Below, one piece after another: positions 31,498 through 42,911 of a stretch of DNA of 64,000 nt. The stretch covers positions 3,472,001 to 3,536,000 of the forward strand of contig JACGCM010000440.1 of NCBI GenBank assembly GCA_014058105.1. Direction: 5' to 3'. The notes under the pieces are model-generated. The model had not been told where the DNA came from. It saw only the letters and a program-made list of their open reading frames with translations, and did no database searches. The translations under genes and the position numbers were made by a program. The stretch comes from Kingdonia uniflora. Its lineage: Eukaryota > Streptophyta > Magnoliopsida > Ranunculales > Circaeasteraceae. Every line of letters starts with the position of its first letter. Positions within the stretch are counted from its first letter, which is position 1.

Positions 31498-32444
31498 AAA
31501 GGGTGTTCAATCTTGAGCAAAGAAACCATGTACAACAATACCCATGATCTTCAAATAGTAAACTTGTGATGGTGAGAATGCTGAAGAATATTACAGTCAA
31601 ATTGTGCATTTGGATTCCTCCTGGGCCTCATGAAGTTAGAATTGTTGTAGTGGAGCCTCCAATGGCAACCCTAGCTAGTATGGGTGGGTGGGCACAGTGA
31701 ATAGTTGTCCTGAAGGCAGAGTTAATGTTGTGGTGGTTAAAAACTTCCAAACTCAGCTGTTTTTTTTGAAATATCAATATTAGAAAATAGACCAAAGGCC
31801 ACAGTTTAATTAATTTTTAGCCACAGAAGAGGCAGTGACAAACAACTACGATCTTTACTGTGGTTAAAATCCAAATGTCATTGGAAAAGAGTTACAGCTA
31901 TACGCTTTCGTACCACTTATTTTCATTCGCAGCCCAAATCGTGGCCAAAGAAATTAGAAATCGCGGGATCCCAAAAACCTCACGTGCTAAGATTTTTTAT
32001 TTTTCCTCCGTATAGTTTCTTTGTATTAAAACTTGAGGTTTCTTATATGTCAAACCAAATCTCCTCTTCTCGCTCTCTCTATCTCTCTTTCTCTCTCTCT
32101 CCCTCTTCCCATACTGAAGACTGATATCTAAATCTTAGAGGTAAGCTATGAAAGCATCCCTCTATCTCTCAAATTCATCTATCTTCAATCTTATTGGTTT
32201 TTTCATTAATGGCAAAAGACTCAATTCGTATTTTCATTACAGGAGCAACAAGTTCAATTTTTAAATTTTATTAGGTGATTAAAGTACCACGAACTTGATT
32301 GTAGCTTGGACATTGCTTATCGGAAATTAGGCTTTGAAATCGACTGTCTTTTTTGCAAAATTAATGTGCAGCAATTATAGATGATTTCCAACAAGCTAAA
32401 TAGATGGGACAACCCAAGGTAAGGGTGACTTCATATTCTAGGAC
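31498..32444. other. Promoter-like, pyrimidine-rich stretch without visible coding exon
   Basis: No reading frame. A CT microsatellite (32066-32110) followed by CTTAGAGGTAAGCT near 32140 looks like a 5' untranslated exon and splice donor of a plant gene, but no downstream coding exon was recognised. GCCACAG words at 31797-31850 hint at a further decayed transposon. Confidence 0.35.
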
Positions 32445-32447
32445 TAA

Positions 32448-32851
32448 AAGTATCTCTAGAAGTTGGGTGTGGGTTGGGTATACCTGACCCACAAGTTTGA
32501 CCCAAAAAAGCCAACCCATACTCTAAGTCTTCCAGCAGTTGGTGCTAATGTGGCAGGTCTTTATTTAATGAAAATATTTTCTTAGTCCGTGGCGGACTTC
32601 TTTACTCTGCCACAATTATTCATCTAAAAATATTTAATCTGCTTGATGCAATTTAGTTCGCGCGATGTTTTAAACTCCTCACGCCCATTTTTTTAGTGTG
32701 AGCTCCCCATGCCTGTTTGGATTATGATACCACCAACTCAATTACTCACACCCAATTATTTGAATGCTAGAAGGAGAAAAGTATAGGTTTTGAGTGTAGG
32801 ATTACAAATAAACCTAATCCATACTCAAAATCTCAACTGCTAGTGATGCTC
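32448..32851. mobile_element. PIF/Harbinger (Tourist-like) MITE
   Basis: 404 bp between TAA target duplications (32445-32447 and 32852-32854). The ends are inverted: AAGTATCTCTAGAAGTTG on the left against GAGCATCACTAGCAGTTG read inwards from the right, 14 of 18 bases alike. There is no coding capacity. The TAA duplication and size fit Tourist-type MITEs mobilised by PIF/Harbinger transposases. Confidence 0.65.
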
Positions 32852-32854
32852 TAA

Positions 32855-33488
32855 TATTCTTACTTTTGAGTCAGGAAGTGTTCCTTAGTAGCTTATCCAA
32901 CATGGCAGAAATTATAAAAATGGTGCACAAGAATCAGGTTAACTGGTTTATAGAGAGAGATGAACTTCTCTACAAATGAAACCGCTAAAAGAGGGTGTAG
33001 ACTACAAGCTAATGAAGCGGAGATACATTATGGCAGACCTAAATTCATGCAGGATATTAAATCTCCATTTAGGGAGTACTTTAGAATCTATTGATAGTGT
33101 CTATTTTTGGAAAGAGCTGCAAATGATTAGAGATGCATAGAGTTGTCATGCCATTCCTTATGATGCCTCCGCTCTCAATGTTTCAACTTTCCTACTACTC
33201 TACTCCTTGTACTTTGCATACTTCAAAAATCTATAAATATCTTGCATACCTTGTAAAAAAATTATGATTATAGAGTAGTTTTAGAGTAACTAGTAAACCA
33301 TGAAATGATGGATTTCAACCGACCGAGAGATGATGGGGAGAGAAAGTAAGGGCGTAAGTTTGGCTTGGTTTGGGATAAAAATATGGGGAAAAAATGAAGA
33401 AGAAAAAAAATCAAGTAGGAGATAGGTAAACTAGGGAAAATTAGACAATAAACATATACAAGGCCAATTAATTAGAGAAAATATTGCC
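32855..33488. other. No gene seen
   Basis: AT-rich spacer; no frame, repeat or site recognised. Confidence 0.35.
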
Positions 33489-33760
33489 ATGAGTCAAATA
33501 ATTCACAATAGTAACAAATGTTTTCCAAAGGCAAATATTATAAACTATCCTATCACAACTTCAAATCATTGCCTTATAATGTTTGACACAAACCCGCTCT
33601 CTCTAAATCTTTACTTAAGAAGTTCTACTTCTAATCTATGTGATTCAAACACCCAAATTATAAATATTATCAAAGATATATCTGGACACATACTTGGACT
33701 AGCTAGGGAACACCATCATTTAATACAGTTCAAAATCTCTCAAGGATATCCTTAAGCAGT
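33489..33760 (+). mobile_element. Possible LINE endonuclease scrap
   Basis: The frame contains IINYPITTSNHCLIMFDTNP, which resembles the end of a LINE endonuclease domain (S-D-H-x-P-(I/L) followed by a hydrophobic strand), with the catalytic Asp replaced by Asn. It may belong to an older, separate LINE. Weak evidence. Confidence 0.35.
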
Positions 33761-34138
33761 GGGATATGCAAAATATAGAGGATGTGAAAAATAAAATATG
33801 GTTGGAGTTTTAGACTTCCAAATGACTTATTATCTTATATGATCCCACGAGGATAAAAGATCAAGGTTAAGCTTATATCAAAATCGTTCATGAGATAAAG
33901 ACTTCAAAGTTGTAACCATAAATTGACTTGAAACAGCCCAAGCTGTAGCTAACCCGACAATCGACACCTAATTTCCTTATTCTTCTAATTAGGCTTATTG
34001 TCATTATTAGCTTATTGGGCTGAAGCTCAAAAGTTATGCAAATACTTAACTTCTAAATTTTTAATGGACCAATGATGTTGCCATACATATTACATGCACG
34101 ACGTTCTTTCAGATTAAATATTCAGATTAAATATATCT

Positions 34139-34440
34139 TTGAAACTTGTCATAAACAAAATTTTACTAAACCTCGACCCCATCTCAAGTTTAACCCGTAG
34201 GCTCTGTAATAAAGTAGGGTTTCAAGGTTACTTCATTGCCCCAAACCCAACTCCTAATCCACTCACATACACAAACCTCAAATTGCATGTAGAGATCCAT
34301 GAAAGATTGAACCAACACTTGACAGAGAAGGATATTGTGGACATCCAACCTGAATTAGCTGTTGAATAGTGAGCTCGATGGGAACATATAGTATTCTTCA
34401 AAGTTTCTGCACCCACTATGTTGCATCCTAAGATGGTTTC
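34139..34440 (+). pseudogene. LINE ORF1 (DUF4283-like), part 1, before Tat element 2
   Basis: A frame from 34139 (MKLVINKILLNLDPISSLTR) has two adjacent stops (TAG TGA at 34367-34372) but then continues in the same frame through RWEHIVFFKVSAPTMLHPKM to the insertion point of Tat element 2. After the element the same frame resumes at 50066. The domain resembles DUF4283, the N-terminal domain of plant LINE ORF1 and related zinc-knuckle proteins. The family assignment is tentative; the continuity across the insertion is seen directly. Confidence 0.5.
34436..34440. repeat. Target-site duplication of Tat element 2, left copy
   Basis: GTTTC, identical to 50066-50070 directly after the 3' LTR. Confidence 0.92.
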
Positions 34441-35183
34441 TGTAGTGGCGTATTCCGTTTCTCGATCTTATACTTCATCTTCGAACTGCATACGAGCTTG
34501 CGATCTCACCAATAGAGCACGTGGCACAGAAAGTATCAAGACAACAACGTCAGGAAGCAGATACAGTACAAATTTCTCAACCAACACCACTTGTCCATGA
34601 GGTTCCTCGTGCTATTGGTTGAGAGCCGTGTTGTAATAGCCTATTTTATACCTCAGACTCAAAGCTTCATCCTCGACCTCGTTAGCATACAAGAAATACT
34701 ACTAAAGACAAATTTAATATTCCTTTGTTCAAGTCATTACTTTCAACCTCCACGTCTGCAGTTCGATGTACGCAAGTGTACAGTCATTAATAGAGTTATT
34801 GTACAGCAACAGAGGTCAGGACGTTATATCATCTGGTCAAAGAATATCTTACATCTACTTTGTAATGTCCACCATTAATAATATTAATGGTCGTCAAACG
34901 GTTATATGATGAGACCTATAAATAGGACCAGAGAACTACAGATTAAGGACAGGCAATTCGATACAGAAGAATCCCTACTCTAAAACTTCATAGATTCAGA
35001 ATGCTCATTGTAATAGCCAGCATTCTCAATAACATCTCTTTCTTTCTAAAATCTTTAAGAGAGGTCGTGGTTTTTAACCTATTTAAAGATATTCCACGCA
35101 AAACTTTTGTGTTAGTTATTATTAGCGTTCTGATTACATCAGGTGTAAAGGCTACGTCTGGATCCCAGAATTAGGCTATTACA
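34441..35183 (+). repeat. 5' LTR of Tat element 2
   Basis: 743 bp, TGTAGTGGCGTATTCC to GGCTATTACA. It contains the TATA box CTATAAATAG (34916-34925) and, just upstream, a perfect palindrome CCATTAATAATATTAATGG (about 34872-34890). Confidence 0.94.
34916..34925 (+). promoter_or_regulatory. TATA box in the 5' LTR of Tat element 2
   Basis: CTATAAATAG. The 3' LTR has CTATAAATTG at 49798-49807, and element 1 has CCTATAAGAG at the matching place. Transcription of the genomic RNA would start about 25-30 bases downstream. Confidence 0.65.
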
Positions 35184-35185
35184 TT

Positions 35186-35203
35186 TGGCATCGTCTATGG
35201 GAA
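35186..35203 (+). promoter_or_regulatory. Primer binding site of Tat element 2
   Basis: TGGCATCGTCTATGGGAA, two bases after the LTR. It is the element 1 site TGGCGCCGTCTGTGGGAA with three changes that are all of the C-to-T/G-to-A kind. Confidence 0.75.
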
Positions 35204-35255
35204 TCGAAGTTCTCAAACCCATTATCTCAGAAACCGCTAATCATCTCTTTTCAGA

Positions 35256-36420
35256 ATGTCACCTCCAGGTCAGAGCACGCCAATAGTTTAAGCAAAAGAA
35301 AATGCCACTCTAGCAGATCTGCGGGCCACCTTAAATTCTAAAATAGAAAGACGGGCTGCTTTGGAGCAACAGCTGGTGAGTATACAGGATGCACTCATGG
35401 TTCTTGAGGGTCAACAAGTCACCTCCCAGAAGAACAAAGCCATACAACCTGAAGGCTCATAAATTTTTGTTCATAACATAATAGGGCCTCCTTCGAAAGG
35501 CAATCACGTAGAAGGTGTACTTCGATCTAACCCTTATTAATAAGAAATGGAACTTATCCCGATCCAGGAGGCCCACCAAGAAGTAGATGGCGACCAAGCC
35601 AGAATCAGAGAGATTGAAAATCTACCTCGAAGATTTTATGTCCCAGCAAAAGAACGCCTAAGTGAAGAGAGTGGCAACCATAATCCTGGAGAAGGACGCA
35701 TCACCCGCCCGACCAATGCAGCTCGACAATATATGACTCAGAAGCATGTCGAGAGACGAATCAAAAAAATGCTCGAAACTTAGGCTTTGACTAAAGGAAT
35801 CCACAACATATTATAGAAGAGCCCGATCGCACCGGAGCTATTGGATGGCGAGGTCCCCACCGGGTTCCATATTCTGATGATCCGCAAATACAAAGGAACA
35901 GATCAAGTGGAGCACGTCCAAGAGTTTCAGGATATTTTAGGCTTACATTCCATGTCCAACCACATTTTCTGCCGGCATTTCCCTACCAGCTTGTCCAGAG
36001 AACCTCTGCGATGGTTTTACATACAACCTGAAGGATTCATCCCAACTTTCAAACAGCTGCAAGAACTCTTTGTCAGGAATTACTTGCACATCAAAAACAA
36101 GGAAGAGAATCTATACTCTCTCTTCAGTCTTAAGAAGATACTAGGTGAGAAGCTTGAGACGTTCACTAAGAAGTTCTTGGAGTTAGTTCAAAAATTATAT
36201 CGACTCGACCAAAAAATCACCATTTCGGCTTTCATCAATGCGCTGCTAGTTGATGGAAGGGCGAAGGAATACCTCGTCCTCAACAAACCAACAACTCTGG
36301 AAGACATGATTGAGAAGGTCATCGGTTATATCGACCTGGAAAGAATGGTGTCTGACAGATAGAAACCCTAGAAGTCAGCATTAATAGCTCAAGATCAGTC
36401 AGCTAGCCAGGACTTTAATT
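35256..36420 (+). pseudogene. gag: gag of Tat element 2
   Basis: Starts MSPPGQSTP at 35256, with an early stop (TAA) nine codons later. The coiled N-terminal part (LADLRATLNSKIERRAALEQ) is followed by the retrotransposon-gag core in the open frame 35841-36362: FCRHFPTSLSREPLRWFYIQ, LQELFVRNYLHIKNKEENLY, LGEKLETFTKKFLELVQKLY. Gag forms the particle that packages the RNA. The region after 36363 is basic (KQKKSNDERPRKGN-like), as expected for the nucleic-acid-binding end, and includes a Cys/His group at 36553-36660 that may be part of a protease-proximal linker. Confidence 0.88.
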
Positions 36421-36949
36421 GTACTGCCGATTAGGGAGGAGATAGGAAACAAAAAAAATCTAACGATGAACGACCCCGAAAGGGGAATATCTTGCCCAAG
36501 CCCTTCCTTTCCAAGATAAATATGACCATAGCCAACATTAATCCTATAATTCAGAAGGATTGTTTCTTCTGCAATACACAATATCTCCAACCCATTGAGA
36601 ACAAACCATATTGCAATTACCACAAGGTCAGACATCATGAAACAGAACACTGCTCTACCTTACAGCAGTTGTTAGAGTATACCTTCTTTGATGAACGAAT
36701 GCATGAATACATTATAGATGTTGAAAGCTATAAGAACTGGAGTTACAAACTTCCTACATATGTCGTACAAACCGAAGAGCCAGTAGGAGAGAAACACGTA
36801 TACCATATATCCCTCTGCCACTTCATTGAGACTTGGATCGCCAACCAATCAAGCAAAACTAAGAGAAGACGGGTCAGCCAATGTCATGACATCTCCATGA
36901 AGGACAAAGAATCTCGTTCACTTCCCATTTCCAGCTCTCAACGAACAGG

Positions 36950-37440
36950 AATTTCTTTTGACGACTATAATGTTCATCATATAAACTATCTTTACCATGA
37001 TGCTTTGGTAATCATGGTAAAAATATAAAATATAGTGTTTCACGCGATGATGAGAGATACTGGGAGTACTATTGAATTAATTTTTCAAAACACGATTAAT
37101 CAGATGGGTTTGGCTGAATAAGTATAGCCCAGTGACATTGATATCTATGGATTCAATGGATCTAAAGAAGAATGTGTAGAAAAAATCATCCTTCTTATTA
37201 CGGTAGGGCGTGTGACACTCGACATTGTCTTTTATGTTATCAATATGAAATCCCGTTATTTAAGTATAATGGGGTGCTACTGGTTACATAATATGCGAGC
37301 CATTCCATCCACCTATCATTTGGCACTGCGATTTGAGTGGAATGGCAGCATATAATAGATCAAAGGAAGTCAGAAGCTTGCTCAAGCATATGAAAATTAT
37401 GTAGTCGTAATTCCAGAATCATCAGAGCCACAGCTCGCAT
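36950..37440 (+). pseudogene. Aspartic protease of Tat element 2
   Basis: The protease active-site triad lies at 37056-37067 (RDTGSTIELIF: Asp-Thr-Gly-Ser). About 75 codons later, R-A-I-P-S-T-Y-H-L-A-L-R-F is the block that closes the protease domain in plant Ty3/gypsy elements. Stops occur on both sides of the triad (37027, 37118, 37348). The domain is absent from element 1. Confidence 0.78.
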
Positions 37441-37599
37441 AGTAATTACAGAAAGTAGCAGGAAAAGTTACAGAAAACTATACAGTAAACTCTAAAGAAA
37501 ACCAATTGTTAAGCACAAAAACAACATAATACGTCAAAATCAGTGGCAAAAAGTGAGGAACGTACATTGGTACTCTTTTGCCAATAACAGAATGAGATA

Positions 37600-38340
37600 T
37601 CCTCATTCAGTTCCTCAAAGATAACAGTGATGTATTCGCTTGGACATTTTACAATATACCCGGTATTGATCCCAATCTAGCTTACCCCAAGCTTAATTTA
37701 AAGGATAAAGCTGAAGTTGTCAAACAGAAGCAGAGGACCTTAGCCCCGAGACTCCGAGAAGAAGTAAATAAAGAGATTAACAATCTTATTGAAGCTGACT
37801 TTATCAGAAAGGCCAATTACCCATAATGGATCTTGAAGATTGTGGCAGTCCCAAAGAAGAATGGCAAGATCAGAGTGTGCGTGGATTTTACGGACCTCTA
37901 CAAACATACTCCAAAAGATAGTTTTCCAGTTCCTATTATCAACCATCTGCTCGATTCTACTGTGGGACTAAAACTCCTGTCCATGATGGATGCTGCATCA
38001 GGATACAATTAGATACCTATGCTACCTGATGACCAAGAGAAGGCAGCTTTCATTATAGAACATGGCTTATACTGTTATAAGGTCATGCCTTCCGGTCTCA
38101 AGAATGCAAGAGCCACTTATTAGTTGTTGATGACATAAATGTTCAAAGATCATCTCAAAAAAATGATGGAAGTCTACATTGATGATAAGTTGTGTAAAAG
38201 CCTTAAAAAGGAACATCATATTATAGACTTGAGCACTACTTTCCTCTGTTCTTACAAGATGAGACTCAACCCTAAAAAGTGCCAGTTCGGGGTCCAGTCA
38301 GGAAAGTTCTTGGGACTTTTAATCAGCAAGAGAGGATAGA
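37600..38340 (+). pseudogene. Reverse transcriptase of Tat element 2
   Basis: RT motifs appear in order: VNKEINNLIEADFIRKANYP, VAVPKKNGKIRVCVDFTDLY, LLSMMDAASGYN, EHGLYCYKVMPSGLKNA and the catalytic YIDD at 38175-38186, then KKCQFGV-SGKFLGLLISKRG. The second catalytic Asp-Asp pair is intact, but stops at 37824, 38011, 38120 and 38337 prevent expression. Confidence 0.92.
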
Positions 38341-38473
38341 AGCTGATATGAATTGTATTCGCGCTTTACTGTTTATGTTTTCACCAAAAATAAAGAAAGA
38401 CATACAAAAGTTGGTAAGCAAGATCGCCGTAATAAATCGCTTTGTTTCGAAGTCTTCATATCGATGTCGATAG

Positions 38474-38935
38474 TTGTTCAGCCTTTTACATGAAGAGATA
38501 ACAAAACCAAAGTCTAAAAAGGATCCCGAGATCAAGTGGACAACAGAATGTGAAGCAGCATTTCAAGAGCTCAAACTTTACTTGGGATCACCTTCAGTGA
38601 TGAGTACACCAAACGAAGGGGAAGAACTCACAATATATCTTGCAGTTGCTGAAGAATCGTTAAGTTCTACCCTCATTTTCCTTGATGGGAAAATAGAAAA
38701 ACCTGCCTATTTCATTAGTAAGACTCTCACTCCTGCAGCGTTCCGGTATACCAAGATTGAGAAATTGCTCTTAGCTCTCGTGTATACATCGCAAAAGTTG
38801 AGACAGTATTTTCAAGCACACTTAGTTCGAGTGGTGACAAATTTTCCTTTACGAGAAATTTTATCCAAATGGGAAAAATTCAGACGAATACATATATGAT
38901 TGGTCACTCTTAGCGAACAAGACATCCGTTTTGAA
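38474..38935 (+). pseudogene. First RNase H domain of Tat element 2
   Basis: WTTECEAAFQELKLYLGSPS leads into the domain; LAVAEESLSSTLIF, YFISKTLTPAAFRYTKIEKL and LRQYFQAHLVRVVTNFPL follow the usual plant Ty3/gypsy RNase H pattern. In Tat elements this first RNase H is often catalytically weakened, and here the first acidic residue of the usual (T/S)D pair reads as LAV. Confidence 0.85.
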
Positions 38936-39049
38936 CCACGATACTCTGAAAACGGTCAAGCAGCAGCAGATTTCCTCACAGATTTTCCAGTAGAAGATCC
39001 TGACTAGGAAGAAGATAGTACAAATAATAGTGAGTAACACTTCAAAGAA

Positions 39050-39440
39050 AAGTCAGACTGGATAACTCAAAAGGGATGACGTCTTTTAACTTATTGATCT
39101 TCCAAACCTGTAGGGTCAGGTATCGGAATTGTACTTATCATACCTTCCAATGAGAGGATCCAGAAAGCAGTCAAGCTTAATTTTAAAGCAACCAAAGATA
39201 AGGCCGAATATGAAGCAATGATTCACAGTCTAGATATGGCTCTAAAATTGAAGTTTCCAAATTTTTTGTCTACACGGACTCATTACTCATTGTGAACCAT
39301 TACACAAAAAAATTCCATAAGAACGGAAAAATGATCGGCTGCGCGGCAGTAATAGCCGACTGAGTGAGCATATTCAAAAGAATTATTATCGAACATTTAT
39401 CGTGTGAAGAAAATTGACATTCGAACTCTCTCACGTACCT
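39050..39440 (+). pseudogene. Second (additional) RNase H-like domain of Tat element 2
   Basis: GSGIGIVLIIPSNERIQKAV and NFKATKDKAEYEAMIHSLDM occur after the first RNase H and before integrase. The G-S-G-(I/A)-G-(I/V)-V-L strand and the A-E-Y-E-A helix are RNase H hallmarks, the latter with a catalytic Glu. An extra archaeal-like RNase H at this position is a known mark of the Tat lineage. Stops and one frameshift (near 39270) interrupt it. The matching domain in element 1 (TDGSSGPTGSG) keeps the first Asp that is lost here. Confidence 0.8.
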
Positions 39441-39539
39441 GGCTTGAATATTAGGAACGGAAGCGCGTTATCTAAAGATTGAAGTATCATCCACCCCCAG
39501 CATTAACATCATAAGCTCGAATTTTGTCAATACTAGGGC

Positions 39540-40780
39540 GCTGAAGAGAACGAGGATGATTGGAGACGACCTTTCCTCAAATATATCAGGACTAAAAGCA
39601 CATTTGACAGCGAACTCCCTACAGATCCCACAGATAATAGATACGTCCTTGATAATGTTAAGCGATACATTGTGGACAACAACCTCTTTTACATAATTTT
39701 GGTCATAGGACCGTACCTCGAATGTTTGTTGAACAAAGAAGCTCAGAAGTTCCTACTTGAACTCCATTAGGGGATATGTAGTTCCCATACAGCGGGACAA
39801 TCTCTCGCAAATCAAACTCTTACTCAAGGAGTCTTTTGGACCAAGATGAAAGCTCAAGCCATTGAACTCGCAAGCAAGTATGATATTGTCAAAGACATGG
39901 TCCCCAAATTTGAGCTCCAGCCTTGGAAATTCATTCCAGCAACGTTGTTTGGCCATTTAAAAGATGGGCCCTCGATATCGCAGAAGATTTCCCCACGGTA
40001 TCGGGTAAAAGGAAACCCCTCCTAGTAGCAACGGATTACTTTACAAAATGGGTAGAAGCAGTTCCTCTATGTCGCACACGTCAAGATGAATTCATTAAAT
40101 TCATCTGGGAAACTATCATCATCCGATTCGGTTTTCCCCATTTCATCAAAATCGATAATGAACCTAAGTCTGTTGGCTCCAGATTCGTTGAGTTCCTCAA
40201 TCAACACAATATCATCCACTCCCCATCAAATCCATATTACCCTAAAGGAAATGGCCAGACGGAAATCACTAATCAAACTATAGTGGATAGAATCAAAAGG
40301 TGCTTGACAAAGATGAAGGGAAATTGGGTCCAAGAATTACCACATGTCTTGTGGGCATATTGTACGATGCCTCGGGTATCAACTGGATGTATACCGTTCT
40401 TACTAGCGTATGGTACAGAAGCAATCATCTCCACTCTATATTATCACCCAACACGTGACCATACCATAATGGATGAAGAGAATGAGTACCAGTTGGTATG
40501 TAATATGAATTAGATCGAGGAGACTAGAGACAGAGTAATCACGAATTTGGGTTGATACCACCAGGCTCTAGCTCGATCTTACAACAAGCGCATTCGTCAC
40601 AGTGAATTCAAAATCAAACACAGAAAAGAAGTAAACGCTGGGAAACTATCCGAAAATTGGGAAGGCCCTATCGTTATTGTCAGAAAAAGTGGCCTTGGTT
40701 CTTACGATCTCGCCACTGAACATGGAGATCAAATCCCTAATCCTTGGAACGCGATGAGATTGCAATTATATCGCCGATAA
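39540..40780 (+). pseudogene. Integrase of Tat element 2
   Basis: The N-terminal zinc-binding region is decayed (the second Cys pair is changed). After a frame change at about 39955 the core is open at 39923-40513: RWALDIAEDF with the first Asp, FIKIDNEPKSVGSRF with the second Asp at 40154, and GNGQTEITNQT with the Glu at 40262. The C-terminal part (RSYNKRIRHSEFK, NWEGPIVIVRK, LATEHGDQIPNPWN, stop 40778-40780) is readable with two stops. Integrase joins the cDNA to target DNA with a 5-bp stagger, matching the GTTTC duplication. Confidence 0.9.
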
Positions 40781-41015
40781 AAATCTATAACAGTGTACTT
40801 TTCTACAAATCAATCTATCATCATGTATGACGATCTTACATCAGTGAAAGACTTATGTTCGATCTAAATACATCTGAGTACTTTCTACTATTTCATACAG
40901 TACTCTATCTAACACATTCATCGTACGTCAATCTTACACCAATGAAATACTTGTGTTCGATTGCTCTAAATGATAGTACTTTCTAATATATCCAACAAGT
41001 ACTTCTATATACAGG
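40781..41015 (+). other. 3' spacer of Tat element 2 with single copy of the 160-bp module
   Basis: Contains CATCTGAGTACTTTCTACTA and CTTACACCAATGAAATACTT, the words that in element 1 belong to the 160-bp unit. Here they occur once, before the 44-bp array. Confidence 0.7.
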
Positions 41016-41323
41016 TTACAGATCATTTGTTGCTTTGTCCAAACTGATCATCTATTATATTACAGATCGTTTGTTGCTTTGGCCAAACTAATCATCTATT
41101 GTATTACAGATCGTTTGTTGCTTTGGCTAAAATGATTATCTATTACATTACAGATCGTTTGTTGCTTTGGCCAAACTGACCATCTATTATATTACAGATC
41201 GTTTGTTGCTACGCTCAAACTGATCATCTATTATATTATAGATCATTTTCTGCATTGGCCAAACTGATCACCTATTACAATACAGATAGTTTGTTGTTTA
41301 AGCCAAACCGATCAGCCACTTTT
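41016..41323 (+). repeat. 44-bp tandem repeat array of Tat element 2
   Basis: TTACAGATC(G/A)TTTGTTGCTT units start at 41016, 41060, 41104, 41148, 41192, 41236 and 41280, each exactly 44 bases apart; seven copies. The unit ends CCAAACTGATCATCTATTATA. The same motif is present as a subunit in the 160-bp repeats of element 1. Confidence 0.95.
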
Positions 41324-41830
41324 GTCCCTCTACGATCGATGACCTCTGGGGACAATCCTATTCAACAGATGTTCACCTAATATGGTATCGCTGATATAAC
41401 AAAAAGTTAGTATAAATCACCATTCTAGACATTCCAATTATTATTCAATATGCGCGTTAGTATACATAGCGCATCCCCACAATCATTACTCCTCGCTAGA
41501 GCTATCACTCGGGCTATCACCTATATTAGAAGGTCCCACAACGTCAAGTGCACAACCCGCGTACAGCCGTTAATGCATAAACTCTGACATTTTTCCAGTA
41601 ATGATTTTCTTTCCATCTCTAACCATACGCTATCTCAAAACTCCAATTTTGGCTACTATGGGACCTAGATACTCACACTGTATCACCTCTATGTCACACT
41701 GCGCACTTTTTCCAGCGACAACGTCATGCACCAGTTCGCTTTCTTTTTCCAATCTCTGGAACTCTAACGCAAAGAATGAAATCACTGTTATCATATCTCT
41801 CTCATACACACCACCTGCATCGGTCTTTAC
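41324..41830. other. Non-coding spacer of Tat element 2 before antisense frames
   Basis: No supported reading frame. Probably the 3' untranslated end of the antisense gene. A plus-strand frame at 41601-41867 is a shadow. Confidence 0.4.
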
Positions 41831-42346
41831 CTACTTAGATATAATTAGCTCACCGAGTTTAGTTTGAGCTTCCTGCAGCGAAGTCTTTAAATGCTCGCAC
41901 TGCTTCTCTACTCGACGTTTCTCATCCAGCACAGCAAAATTTTGAGAATCCAGTACTGTCATGAACTCATCCATATGATTGATCAGAGTCAGTGACCCAT
42001 CAAGTTCTGCTTCTTGAGTCTCCCATTCAACCCTTCTTTTATCAGGACGTATCTCCGCCTGAAATAGATCAGCATCTAACTTTGTGTTCGCATCCCGTAG
42101 TTTTGTATTTTCATCCATGTGCTTTAAGGCATTTAACTTCAATCCTTGTATAGTATGCTCTAGAGTGATTACTTTATTCCAAGCTGCATTTATGCTTTTG
42201 CTTTGTCTATTACGGGCCTCTTCCATCTTCTTTATCAAAACGTCAGCAACTAGCCATAACACTTCAAACTTAGAAGCACGCACTCGTGTATCAGCTGCCC
42301 TCGCTTCAAGCACATACACTTGGAATTGTAAGTCTTTCACATTCAC
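41831..42346 (-). pseudogene. Antisense ORF of Tat element 2, C-terminal coiled-coil segment
   Basis: 171 open codons on the minus strand, the longest frame of the antisense gene in either element. VYVLEARAADTRVRASKFEV, LINHMDEFMTVLDSQNFAV and SLQEAQTKLGELIISK match the frame at 8290-8739. Leu/Ala and Glu/Lys spacing suggests a continuous coiled coil. No catalytic motif was seen. It stayed open although the element's gag-pol has many stops. Confidence 0.7.
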
Positions 42347-42911
42347 CTTCCTCCTCTAAGTCTGCCAGTAGTTCTAAAATTTAAACTCGAGCTGATATCA
42401 ACTCTTCTTCCTGCTGGCTCACTTGCCTCGAGCTACCTGTAAATTAAACCTCTATCTTTCTTAAAATATCTCTTAGCTCCTCTATTTTTCTCAGTCCGTT
42501 AACTAGATCTGCCTTTTTCTTTTACAGATCCTTAGACAATCGAGCTCCAACGTCTCGCACTTTTGCCATATCCACCTTCGCTCTTTTTACTAATTTAGTA
42601 GTACTTTTTAGTATGACAAGACTTAAACTTAGATCATTAGACAGTTGTGCGTTATAAACACGTAAAGTGTCACACTGACTTTGAACAGCTACCAATTTCA
42701 TCTGTCATCACAGTTTACATTCATAAATAATTTGATTGTACCAACAAATTACATCTCACAGTTAACAAGTCTAAATCAAGAACATGGTATCTAAGTAATA
42801 TCGATACACTATTTCATTCATCATCACAGAAAACAAATGTCATTTATCATTAATAGCAGTATACAATTATTTAACACATATGCAGGGACGGTAAAGAAAA
42901 CGGGGAATACC

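Noticed and set aside
31640..31657. GAATTGTTGTAGTGG as a CACTA right end
   Set aside because: No partner end with matching subterminal words nearby, and the surrounding sequence shows no TGACGT array.
32066..32150. Start of an active host gene (CT-rich leader plus GTAAGC donor)
   Set aside because: No coding exon with recognisable content follows within the next kilobases before the MITE; kept only as a promoter-like stretch.
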